From positions 1 to 6,298 of the forward strand of contig DAOVVG010000151.1 of the NCBI GenBank assembly GCA_030632175.1: a DNA stretch of 6,298 nucleotides, read 5' to 3'. Of this stretch, positions 1 through 5,757 are shown piece after piece. Positions within the stretch are counted from its first letter, which is position 1; each line of letters opens with the position of its first letter. The DNA comes from Gammaproteobacteria bacterium. Lineage in GTDB: Bacteria; Pseudomonadota; Gammaproteobacteria; UBA9214. The position numbers and the translations under genes were made by a program. The notes beneath the pieces were generated by a model, which saw only the letters and a program-made list of their open reading frames with translations, had not been told where the DNA came from and made no database searches.

Positions 1-181
1 CCGGCTGGAACAATTCAGCGCGGATGACCATAGCCATCGCGCCGCCAACCATCAGCATAATAAAGGCGAACCAAAGGTACAGGGTACCGATATCCTTGTG
101 GTTGGTGGTCTTGACCCAGCGCATCAGGCCGCTGGGTGCGCCGTGATCGTGATGGTCGTCGTGTGTGGTTGCTGTACTCAT
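1..181 (-). CDS. ctaD: Cytochrome c oxidase subunit I, N-terminal fragment (gene runs off the left edge)
   Basis: This is the catalytic subunit of an aa3-type heme-copper oxidase, an inner-membrane protein that reduces O2 to water and pumps protons. Only the first 60 codons are inside the window. Read from the ATG at 181, the product starts with a short His/Asp-rich cytoplasmic tail (HDDHHDHG, residues 7-14). It continues into the family signature NHKDIGTLYLWF (27-38), then the first membrane helix (about 36-54) ending in VIRAELFQPG (52-61, last residue cut). The heme and CuB ligands lie outside the window. The start is supported by GGAG at 192-195, 10 nt upstream. It follows coxB by 41 nt on the same strand, the usual coxB-ctaD order, so the two are very likely cotranscribed. 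The family assignment is firm from the N-terminal signature. The fragment cannot show whether the gene is intact. Confidence 0.93.
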   Translation of the reverse strand, partial: MSTATTHDDHHDHGAPSGLMRWVKTTNHKDIGTLYLWFAFIMLMVGGAMAMVIRAELFQP

Positions 182-222
182 AGCGTCATCTCTCCACTTA
201 CTTTATATATTCTGAAATATTC

Positions 223-1350
223 TTATTTAGCAGCGACTACGTCGGCAGGCTGCACCATGTCACCGGCATTGTTGCCAAAAGCATTACGCTCATAGGTAAT
301 GATGGCAGCAAGATCCACGGCGCTCAGCTGTTCGCCAAAGGCCTGCATGGCGGTGCCGGCCTTGCCGTTCACTACAATGTCAATGTGACCGGCAACATCA
401 CCGGTGGAAATCGCACTGCCGGCAATCGCCGGGAACACGCCCGGAATACCGGCACCATTGGCCTGGTGGCAGGCAGCGCAACTGGTGTTGTAGGCAGCTT
501 CGCCCTTGGCCATGAGCTCGTCCATGGTCAGCGTCTGGGTAGATGCATCGGCAGCAGCAGCGGCGGCACCCTTTTGTTCCTCAACCCAGGCGTCGTAATC
601 TTCCTGCGTCTTGGCAACCAGCACGATGGGCATAAAGCCGTGGTCCTTGCCGCACAACTCGGCACACTTGCCGCGATAGGTACCGGGTTCCTTCAGCTCG
701 GTCCAGGCATCGTTGATGAAGCCCGGCACAGCATCCTGTTTCCAGCCAAGATCCGGCACCCACCATGAGTGGATGACATCATTGGAGGTGATCAGGAAAC
801 GGATCTTCTTGTTGATGGGTACAACGACAGGATTATCAACATCCATCAAATAGGTATCATTTTTCGGCGCATCACCATCAATCTGGTCACGCGGCGTGGT
901 CAGGACACTGAAAAAGCTGATGCCTTCGTCCAGGTAGTCGTACTTCCACTTCCACTGGTAGCCGGTGATCTGGATGGACATATCCGAGTCACGGGTGTCT
1001 TCCAGAGCCAGCAGGGTCGTGGTTGCCGGCACTGCCATAGCGACCAGTACCAGGAACGGGATGGTGGTCCAGATGATCTCAACCGTAGTGCTTTCATGAA
1101 AGGTTGCAGGAACCGCACCCTTGGACTTGCGATGCGTGAAGATGGAGTAAATCAGGACAGCAAACACCAGCACACAGGCGACAACACAGATCCAGAAGAT
1201 CAGCATATGCAGGTCATAGACCTTGTGACTGATATCCGTCACACCCTTTACGAGGTTTACCGCATAATCTGCGTAGGAATTTCCTGCACCCAGCAGGAGG
1301 AACACACCCCATAAACTGCACAAGGCGCCTTTAAGCGTTTTAGCGAACAT
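223..1350 (-). CDS. coxB: Cytochrome c oxidase subunit II with CuA centre and fused C-terminal cytochrome c domain
   Basis: Subunit II takes electrons from the cytochrome c pool and passes them through the CuA centre to subunit I. The 375-residue product starts with a Sec-type signal peptide (FAKTLKGALCSLWGVFLLLGA, probable cleavage after NSYA at residue 27). Two membrane helices follow (about 51-71 and 92-114). The periplasmic CuA cupredoxin domain has the aromatic GYQWKWKY (130-137), His194 in VIHSWWVPDLG, and Cys229, Glu231, Cys233, His237 and Met240 in CAELCGKDHGFMP, so all CuA ligands are present. An Ala-rich linker (about 262-268) leads to a class I cytochrome c domain with CAACH (291-295) and a probable axial Met335 in TAMQAF. 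Such fusions are common in proteobacterial CoxB, and the length is normal. The ATG at 1350 is preferred because GGGAG lies 8 nt upstream and a standard signal peptide follows. The ATG at 1401 would add 17 residues before it and has no ribosome site. Confidence 0.96.
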   Translation of the reverse strand: MFAKTLKGALCSLWGVFLLLGAGNSYADYAVNLVKGVTDISHKVYDLHMLIFWICVVACVLVFAVLIYSIFTHRKSKGAVPATFHESTTVEIIWTTIPFLVLVAMAVPATTTLLALEDTRDSDMSIQITGYQWKWKYDYLDEGISFFSVLTTPRDQIDGDAPKNDTYLMDVDNPVVVPINKKIRFLITSNDVIHSWWVPDLGWKQDAVPGFINDAWTELKEPGTYRGKCAELCGKDHGFMPIVLVAKTQEDYDAWVEEQKGAAAAAADASTQTLTMDELMAKGEAAYNTSCAACHQANGAGIPGVFPAIAGSAISTGDVAGHIDIVVNGKAGTAMQAFGEQLSAVDLAAIITYERNAFGNNAGDMVQPADVVAAK

Positions 1351-1358
1351 GCATCGAT

Positions 1359-1363
1359 CTCCC
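1359..1363 (-). promoter_or_regulatory. Ribosome binding site that decides the coxB start
   Basis: The minus strand reads GGGAG here, 8 nt before the ATG at 1350. The in-frame ATG at 1401 has no purine-rich site at a suitable distance. Another ATG at 1354 is in a different frame. This site, with the signal peptide that begins at 1350, fixes the coxB start. The rest of the 63-nt gap upstream of coxB holds an A/T tract (T7A6 at 1384-1396) and no convincing promoter. Confidence 0.75.
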
Positions 1364-1413
1364 AACACTAAGTAGTTTATAAATTTTTTTAAAAAATCCA
1401 TTCAGTGCTACCG

Positions 1414-1923
1414 TCACCCGGACGGCATCAAACGCCAGTCTTTATGGCGGATAGTCTGTTCAAGCTCATCCGCCAACTCACGCCGTTCCTGTTCTGCCAG
1501 GAACCTGCCAATTTCTACCTGCCTGCCCTGGAAGGCAATCACCAACCTGCTTGGATACCAGGCTATCGGTGAACGCTCCAGCGATATGCGCGCCCATGCG
1601 CGCGGGCATTCCCAATGTTCCTGCAGACTGTCACGCCCCTTCTCTACCGTGACTATGTCCGCATTAACCGAGACGATTTCACGTACCTGACTGCGTGCAA
1701 GACACAGATAAAAAGCAATCCCCAGGACAACAACTTCAAAACCGGCAAATGGCAACACCGTCCAAAATCCGTGCAGGGCAAATGCAATACCAATTCCCGC
1801 ACAACACAGAGAAATGACTGCATAGACCCTAACCGCCCACTGCCAGGAGAGGGACCGGTTCGGACGAATCACCCAGTGACGGTCCTGGCCTGAAGGATCA
1901 AATACGAGCTCTATCACTGCCAT
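1414..1923 (-). CDS. DUF2244 family two-helix membrane protein
   Basis: This is a small inner-membrane protein of unknown function, 169 residues from the ATG at 1923. The assignment to DUF2244 rests on WVIRPNRSLSW (17-27), two hydrophobic helices (about 31-51 and 56-75), and a soluble C-terminal half ending in EIGRFLAEQERRELADEL (137-154). This layout is recalled for the family rather than searched. Proteins of this type are often encoded beside the coxB-ctaD genes of Proteobacteria. Here it is the first gene after a promoter, 63 nt before coxB, so a role in oxidase assembly or membrane integration is an inference from position only. The start is uncertain: a GTG at 1935 would add four residues and has only AGG 5 nt upstream, while the ATG at 1923 has only a weak GTGG 8 nt upstream. 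There is no signal peptide and no metal-binding motif. Confidence 0.82.
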   Translation of the reverse strand: MAVIELVFDPSGQDRHWVIRPNRSLSWQWAVRVYAVISLCCAGIGIAFALHGFWTVLPFAGFEVVVLGIAFYLCLARSQVREIVSVNADIVTVEKGRDSLQEHWECPRAWARISLERSPIAWYPSRLVIAFQGRQVEIGRFLAEQERRELADELEQTIRHKDWRLMPSG

Positions 1924-1967
1924 GCCCAAGGCCACGTCGGCCTGGCCACCCTAAAAACAGAGCGCGC

Positions 1968-1996
1968 ATTGTATATTAGAGTTCTCTAAGGTTCAA
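1968..1996 (-). promoter_or_regulatory. Probable sigma70 promoter for the DUF2244-coxB-ctaD operon
   Basis: On the minus strand TTGAAC (1991-1996) and TACAAT (1968-1973) are separated by exactly 17 bp, each a 4-5 of 6 match to the sigma70 consensus. The predicted transcription start is near 1961, leaving a leader of roughly 35-40 nt before the DUF2244 start. It lies in the 104-nt gap between bioD and the cox block, the place where a separate oxidase promoter is expected. The call comes from spacing and hexamer match by eye. Confidence 0.6.
1976..1989. promoter_or_regulatory. Palindrome in the cox promoter spacer, candidate operator
   Basis: TTAGAGTTCTCTAA has perfect 6-bp inverted arms around a 2-bp centre and fills most of the spacer between the -35 and -10 hexamers. 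A dimeric regulator bound here would block or remodel RNA polymerase at the promoter. I do not recognise the site as that of a known regulator. With arms this short, chance is a real alternative. Confidence 0.35.
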
Positions 1997-1997
1997 T

Positions 1998-2012
1998 TGA
2001 GTAAAACACTCA
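1998..2012 (-). other. Small hairpin after bioD, weak candidate 3' end
   Basis: The bioD transcript would read TGAGT, a GTTTT loop, then ACTCA, starting 16 nt beyond the bioD stop. The stem is only 5 bp and A/T-rich, and no U-run follows, so it is not a convincing intrinsic terminator. Nothing better is visible between bioD and the cox promoter, so some readthrough from bio into cox is possible. Confidence 0.25.
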
Positions 2013-2027
2013 GGTATTCGTAGCCAT

Positions 2028-2711
2028 TCAAACGGCCAGGCAATCCGCCACAAATTTGGTAGAAACCCCTTCCTGATAAGGAATAGATCCCAGTCTCGGA
2101 CAGGCCAGTCGCATGTCCAACGCGTGGATATTAGCTGCTGCGGCTTGTGATTCTGATTGTGATTCTGGCAGTATGCGGTTGGCGACCCAGCCGGCCAGCT
2201 CGCAGCCACTGTCGGTAATGGATTGCGCGGTCAGCAGGGCATGATTCAGACAGCCCAGCCGCATCGCAACCACCAGGATCACGTCCAGACCCAGCACACG
2301 GGCAAGGTCGGCAAGTGTCTCATCAGCATTCAACGGGACCTGCCAGCCACCCGCACCCTCAACCAGCACGCAGTCCGATATTTTTCGTATCTCTTTATAT
2401 TTTATACATATTTCATTAATCTCCAGCTGCACGCCGGCCTGCTCAGCGGCAATATGCGGGGCGACTGCCGGGGCAAAACAATAGGGATTGAGCTGCGTAT
2501 ATTCCAATTCAACAGAGGCCTGCCGCTGCAGGCGCAACGCATCATCATTGCGCAGCCCGGCCGGGGTCGATTCGCAGCCGGACGCCACCGGTTTCATAGC
2601 CGCAACACGGCATCCACGGGCCTGCATTGCCTGCATCAGCCCCAGCGTCACCACTGTCTTGCCTACATCAGTATCAGTGCCGGTAATAAAATAGCCGCGG
2701 CAATCAGTCAT
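2028..2711 (-). CDS. bioD: ATP-dependent dethiobiotin synthetase
   Basis: BioD closes the ureido ring of 7,8-diaminopelargonic acid with CO2 and ATP to give dethiobiotin, in the cytosol. The 227-residue product (E. coli BioD is about 225) has the P-loop GTDTDVGKT (11-19), the MKPVASG segment with catalytic-type Lys40 (39-45), and NPYCFAPAVAPHIAA (75-89). It also has the switch EGAGGW (118-123), LGCLNHALLTAQ (152-163), ANRI with the probable adenine-contacting Asn178, and LGSIPY near the end. All key residues are present. The ATG at 2711 is chosen because it places the P-loop at the usual distance. It overlaps the bioC stop by 8 nt and no Shine-Dalgarno is visible, so translation is probably coupled to bioC. 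An in-frame ATG at 2774 would add 21 residues unlike BioD. Residues about 94-113 are encoded by an unusually A/T-rich patch, and residues 182-189 by a small tandem repeat. Confidence 0.96.
   Translation of the reverse strand: MTDCRGYFITGTDTDVGKTVVTLGLMQAMQARGCRVAAMKPVASGCESTPAGLRNDDALRLQRQASVELEYTQLNPYCFAPAVAPHIAAEQAGVQLEINEICIKYKEIRKISDCVLVEGAGGWQVPLNADETLADLARVLGLDVILVVAMRLGCLNHALLTAQSITDSGCELAGWVANRILPESQSESQAAAANIHALDMRLACPRLGSIPYQEGVSTKFVADCLAV
2145..2168. repeat. 12-bp tandem duplication inside bioD
   Basis: TTGTGATTCTGA at 2145-2156 is followed directly by the same 12 bases with one change at 2157-2168. On the coding strand it encodes PESQ-SESQ just after the ANRI motif, probably a surface loop. 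It is in frame and harmless to the reading frame, and looks like a local slippage event. Confidence 0.6.
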
Positions 2712-3591
2712 GGCCGGTGGCCGGGCCGGACGACTGCAAACTGGCCAGCGAAACCTCGTTGCCGGCAGCCGCATGTTTGTTTACCGGTGACCAGGCATGT
2801 CCATAGACCACCTCGTAACTGGCCGGCAGCACGCCGTCCTCGCGAAACCGCTCATAGGCCTCGGCCAGTTGCTGCATGTGTTGTTTGCCGGTCAAGCCAC
2901 GCGCGCGGCCAGCCGTGACATTGTGTGCACCAATATGTTTCAGGTCCTGCATCAGGGTACGCAACGCCCGATAGGTCACGGTAATGCGCTCCGAATCCAT
3001 CACTGGTTCCGCCCACTGCGTCGCCAGCAGCGCATCACCGACATCATGCATATCAACAAAGGCGTTGACGTGCGTATAACCATCAACTGCTTCCCAGCTG
3101 GCACGCAGTTCCATCAGGGTGTCAGGGCCAAAGGTGGTGAACATCAACAGGCCACCCGGCGCCAGCACCCGGCGCAGCTCCGTCAGCGTCGCCTGCAGAT
3201 CGCCACACCACTGCAACATCAGGTTGGAAAAAATAAAATCAAAACTGTCATCCGCAAACGGCAATGACTCGGCATCCGCACACACGCACCGCGGCCTCCG
3301 GAACCAGCCACCGCGCCCCTGAACGCGCTGCAACATGCGTTCGGCAATATCCAGGGCAACGACATCTGCCTTGCGGTAGCGCTTTAACAACGCAGCAGTA
3401 AAAAAACCGGTGCCCGCGCCAAGATCCAGAATACGACGTGGCTGCTGACGTATGTAATCGAGCCGCTCGATCAGACGGTCACCAATTTCGCACTGCAATT
3501 CGGCAACCCCGTCATAGGTATCCGCCGCCCTGTCAAACGCACGCCGCGCCAGCTGCTTGTCTATCCGGAATTGATTGTTTTGTTCTGTCAT
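2704..3591 (-). CDS. bioC: Malonyl-ACP O-methyltransferase
   Basis: BioC uses S-adenosylmethionine to methylate the free carboxyl of malonyl-ACP, so that fatty acid synthesis can build the pimeloyl chain. The 295-residue protein has the BioC-type N-terminus RRAFDRAADTYDGVAELQ (16-33) and the SAM-binding motif ILDLGAGTGFFT (54-65). It also has Asp81 after beta-2, the CADAESLPF segment (104-112), FSNLMLQW (121-128), the post-motif LAPGGLLMFTTFGPDTLMELR region (143-163), and a C-terminal domain with YRALRTLMQDLKHIGAHN (207-224). It is longer than E. coli BioC (about 251), mainly through a C-terminal tail after about 270. That tail looks low in conserved content and carries the start of bioD. The ATG at 3591 has a modest site (CAGG, 4 nt spacing). 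The gap upstream of bioC holds a REPIN, so its translation depends on its own start rather than on bioH. Confidence 0.96.
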   Translation of the reverse strand: MTEQNNQFRIDKQLARRAFDRAADTYDGVAELQCEIGDRLIERLDYIRQQPRRILDLGAGTGFFTAALLKRYRKADVVALDIAERMLQRVQGRGGWFRRPRCVCADAESLPFADDSFDFIFSNLMLQWCGDLQATLTELRRVLAPGGLLMFTTFGPDTLMELRASWEAVDGYTHVNAFVDMHDVGDALLATQWAEPVMDSERITVTYRALRTLMQDLKHIGAHNVTAGRARGLTGKQHMQQLAEAYERFREDGVLPASYEVVYGHAWSPVNKHAAAGNEVSLASLQSSGPATGHD

Positions 3592-3622
3592 ATGCCTGCT
3601 TGTGTAAATGCATAAATATTAG

Positions 3623-3690
3623 TGTAGGAGCGGACCGTGTCCGCGATGGTTTTTTATACACCGCAATCGCGGACACGGTCCGCTCCTACA
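3623..3690. repeat. REPIN (inverted REP doublet), copy 1, between bioH and bioC
   Basis: Two perfect 25-nt arms in inverted orientation (3623-3647 and 3666-3690) flank an 18-nt loop. Each arm contains the REP tetranucleotide GTAG and its own short hairpin, GCGGAC-CGT-GTCCGC (3630-3644 and, inverted, 3669-3683). The pattern resembles the GTAGGAGCG-type REP elements of Pseudomonas, which are spread by RAYT transposases. No such transposase is in this window. The element begins 8 nt after the bioH stop and ends 31 nt before the bioC start on the transcript. It will form a strong RNA stem in the bio mRNA. A near-identical copy lies at 5683-5746. Confidence 0.88.
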
Positions 3691-3698
3691 GGTTTAAA

Positions 3699-4481
3699 TT
3701 AACAACCCTGTGCGACATCCTCACACAAAAATCCGGTAATCAACCCGGCAACCATTTCCGGTTGCGCTATAAATGGTGCATGACCTGCACCGGCAACCAC
3801 TTGCAACTGCGCAGCGGGAAATAATTCGCAGGCCGCTTGCCCGGCATTCACCGGCACCAGCGTGTCTCGTTCACCCATCAGCAACAATGCCGGGCAATCA
3901 ATGCGCCCCAGACTGTCACGCAGATCTGCAGTCCGCAGCACTTCAAGACCAGCACGTAAACCCTCCGGGTTCGGTTCACCGTGTACCAGCATCAGGGCAC
4001 GCAGCGTCTTCAATACCTCGCTGGCACCGTCACTGCCGCGTACCTGCAGCGCCAGAAAACGATTCAGGGTGCGCACATAATCCTCTGCCAGCTCTGCTGC
4101 AAACGTATCCAGCAAAGCAGGCAGCATGGCGCTCTGCCAACCCGGTTTGCGAACAAAGCACGGGGTGCTGGCCATCTCTACCAGCGCGCTAACCCGCGCG
4201 GGCGCCATTAACGCTGCCCGGGCAGCGACCAGCCCGCCCAGCGACCAGCCCAGCCAGGCCGCTTCTGCCGGGGCGACCGACAATACCGCGTCGACCATGG
4301 CATCGAGTGTTTCCTCGCCCCGCCAGTCACTGCGCCCGTGTCCCGGCAGGTCAACACAGGTGACACGAAAATGCGGCTCCAGCAACGGCACCAGCTGCTC
4401 CCAGATACCGCCATGCAGACTCCAGCCATGGATCAGGATCAGCGCGGGTCCGGTACCGGACGTTTGCGTATACAGCGACAT
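3699..4481 (-). CDS. bioH: Pimeloyl-ACP methyl ester carboxylesterase
   Basis: BioH is an alpha/beta hydrolase that removes the methyl group from pimeloyl-ACP methyl ester, ending the masked fatty acid synthesis stage. The 260-residue product matches the E. coli length. It carries the oxyanion-hole segment LIHGWSLHGGIWEQL (16-30), the nucleophile elbow GWSLGG with Ser80, the acid Asp206 in MGERDTLVP and His234 in GAGHAPF, so the catalytic triad is complete. Trp20 after HG is the residue typical of BioH. The cap-domain region (about 110-190) contains RTLNRFLALQVRGS, also BioH-like. The start lies 3 nt after the bioF stop with only a weak GGCGGG upstream, which points to coupling with bioF. A generic alpha/beta hydrolase is the alternative, but its place between bioF and bioC makes BioH very likely. 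Confidence 0.95.
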   Translation of the reverse strand: MSLYTQTSGTGPALILIHGWSLHGGIWEQLVPLLEPHFRVTCVDLPGHGRSDWRGEETLDAMVDAVLSVAPAEAAWLGWSLGGLVAARAALMAPARVSALVEMASTPCFVRKPGWQSAMLPALLDTFAAELAEDYVRTLNRFLALQVRGSDGASEVLKTLRALMLVHGEPNPEGLRAGLEVLRTADLRDSLGRIDCPALLLMGERDTLVPVNAGQAACELFPAAQLQVVAGAGHAPFIAQPEMVAGLITGFLCEDVAQGC

Positions 4482-4484
4482 GGT

Positions 4485-5660
4485 TTACCCGCCGCCAGTG
4501 GCCAGACCGGCAACCATGATAGGTTCAAGCGCCTCCAGCAAACGGTCAACCTGCTGCTCTGTGTGCGCTGCTGAAAAAGTAATCCGCAGTCGCGACTTGC
4601 CTTCTGCCACCGTCGGCGGACGGATAGCCGTAATCAGGATACCCTGTTCACGCAACGCCCGGCTCAGTCGTAATGCCTCTGCTGCTGCGCCGGTTATCAA
4701 CGGCTGTATTGGTGTTTCTGAATCACACAACGCCAGCCCCAGCTGCTGCGCACCACGACGAAACCGTTTTACCAGCAGCTGTAATTGTTCACGCCGCCAG
4801 TCCTCTTCCTGGACCAGCTGCAGCGCAACGCGGGTTGCAGTTGCCAGCGCCGGCGGCGGTGCCGTTGTATAAATATAGGTACGTGCTTCCTGTATCAGTG
4901 TTTCTATCAATTCATCACTGCCGGCAACAAAGGCGCCAAAGGTGCCTACCGCCTTGCCCAGCGTCCCCATCAGCACCGGCACCTGTGTGCTATCGAGTCC
5001 GGCCTGCGCAACGCTGCCACGTCCGCCCGGCCCCGTTACACCAAGACCATGCGCATCATCGACCATCAGCCAGGCGTCATGACGTGCCGCAATCCTGGCC
5101 AGTTTCTCCAGCGGCGCAATGTCGCCGTCCATGCTGAACACACCATCGGTCGCCACCAGCAATTCACCGGCCTGCGCATTGACCAGGCGCGACTCAAGAT
5201 CATCGACATCACTGTGGCGATAACGCAGCAGGCGCGCACCACTCAGGCGGGCACCATCCAGCAGTGACGCATGATTGGTGTGATCGGAAAATACCCGATC
5301 GCCACGGCCCAGCAAGGCTGACATCACGCCAAGGTTTGCCATGTACCCGGTGGAAAACAGCAGTGCCCGCGGCCGCTGCAGAAATGCGGCAAGTTCTTCT
5401 TCAAGCGCGTGATGGGCGCGACTGTGTCCGGTGATCAAATGTGCGGAGCCGCTGCCACTGCCAAACTCGTCCAGCCCGCGGTGAAAGGCTGCGACGATGT
5501 CCGGATGATTCGCAAGCCCGAGGTAATCATTACTGCAGAAAGACAGGTAATCCCTGCCATCAATGCGAGCGTTCACCCCCTGCGGCGTATCGACAACCAG
5601 CCGCGAGCGGTAGAGTTGCTGCTGCCTGCGGTCCTGCAGTTGTCGGGCGAGGTTTTTCAT
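4485..5660 (-). CDS. bioF: 8-amino-7-oxononanoate synthase
   Basis: BioF is a pyridoxal-phosphate enzyme that condenses pimeloyl-ACP (or CoA) with L-alanine, releasing CO2 and giving 8-amino-7-oxononanoate. The 391-residue product (E. coli about 384) has YLSFCSNDYLGLANHP (38-53), GSGSGSAHLITGHSRAHHALE (67-87), and FSTGYMANLG (102-111). It also has His130 stacking on the cofactor in DHTNHAS, the PLP-binding Asp201 and His204 in VDDAHGLG, and the Schiff-base Lys236 in TLGKAVGTFG. RLRITFSAAHTEQQVD near the C-terminus is also typical. The family includes 2-amino-3-ketobutyrate CoA ligase and 5-aminolevulinate synthase, but the bio context settles the call. No Shine-Dalgarno is visible before the ATG at 5660. 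The 22-nt leader after the REPIN is A/T-rich. Confidence 0.97.
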   Translation of the reverse strand: MKNLARQLQDRRQQQLYRSRLVVDTPQGVNARIDGRDYLSFCSNDYLGLANHPDIVAAFHRGLDEFGSGSGSAHLITGHSRAHHALEEELAAFLQRPRALLFSTGYMANLGVMSALLGRGDRVFSDHTNHASLLDGARLSGARLLRYRHSDVDDLESRLVNAQAGELLVATDGVFSMDGDIAPLEKLARIAARHDAWLMVDDAHGLGVTGPGGRGSVAQAGLDSTQVPVLMGTLGKAVGTFGAFVAGSDELIETLIQEARTYIYTTAPPPALATATRVALQLVQEEDWRREQLQLLVKRFRRGAQQLGLALCDSETPIQPLITGAAAEALRLSRALREQGILITAIRPPTVAEGKSRLRITFSAAHTEQQVDRLLEALEPIMVAGLATGGG

Positions 5661-5682
5661 GGCCAGAAATATATAAAAATAT

Positions 5683-5746
5683 TGTAGGAGCGGACCGTGT
5701 CCGCGATCGGTGGTTTAAAAAATCGCGGACACGGTCCGCTCCTGCA
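5683..5746. repeat. REPIN (inverted REP doublet), copy 2, between bioB and bioF
   Basis: The left arm (5683-5707) is identical over 25 nt to that of copy 1. The right arm (5722-5746) is its inverted partner with one change, G at 5744 instead of A, which leaves a G-U wobble in RNA. The 14-nt loop is unrelated in sequence to that of copy 1, so arms are conserved and loop is not. On its own strand the right REP has GCAG in place of the GTAG tetranucleotide. On the transcript the element starts 11 nt after the bioB stop and ends 22 nt before the bioF start. It is expected to fold strongly in the bio mRNA. Confidence 0.88.
5717..5739 (-). terminator. Terminator-like hairpin plus U6 inside REPIN copy 2, after bioB
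   Basis: On the bio transcript the first REP half forms the stem GCGGAC-CGT-GTCCGC (5725-5739) and, after GA, runs into six U (5717-5722). This is the outline of an intrinsic terminator with a short but GC-rich 6-bp stem. The full REPIN stem would compete with it once the second arm is made. The second arm is also followed by a U-rich leader. Partial termination between bioB and bioF is an inference. Copy 1 lacks a U-run in this position on the sense strand. Confidence 0.35.
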
Positions 5747-5757
5747 AAAATACCTTT

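Noticed and set aside
1384..1396. T7A6 tract upstream of coxB as a terminator or promoter
   Set aside because: There is no GC stem next to it for a terminator, and the TATAAA nearby on the minus strand has no acceptable -35 partner. It is best read as an A/T-rich leader.
1351..1401. Upstream ATG at 1401 as the coxB start
   Set aside because: It would place 17 residues before a normal signal peptide and has no ribosome binding site, while the ATG at 1350 has GGGAG at 8 nt.
2712..2774. Upstream ATG at 2774 as the bioD start
   Set aside because: It would deepen the overlap with bioC to 71 nt and add 21 Arg/Pro-rich residues before the conserved BioD N-terminus.
2223..2918. Open frame of 231 codons on the plus strand
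   Set aside because: It is antisense to bioD and the end of bioC, both of which have complete catalytic motifs. Its product is rich in His, Arg and Pro with no recognisable domain.
3623..3690. REPIN copy 1 as an intrinsic terminator of bioH
   Set aside because: On the sense strand neither the inner hairpin nor the full stem is followed by a U-run. The T6 tract lies on the opposite strand.
4126..4872. Long open frame of 248 codons on the plus strand
   Set aside because: It lies antisense across the bioH/bioF junction, has a low-complexity Ser/Arg/Ala composition typical of a shadow frame in GC-rich DNA, and resembles no family.
3623..5746. The two inverted repeats as a CRISPR array or as the ends of an insertion sequence spanning bioH and bioF
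   Set aside because: There are only two units, 2 kb apart, each internally palindromic with different loops. The DNA between them is normal biotin genes with no transposase and no target duplication visible.
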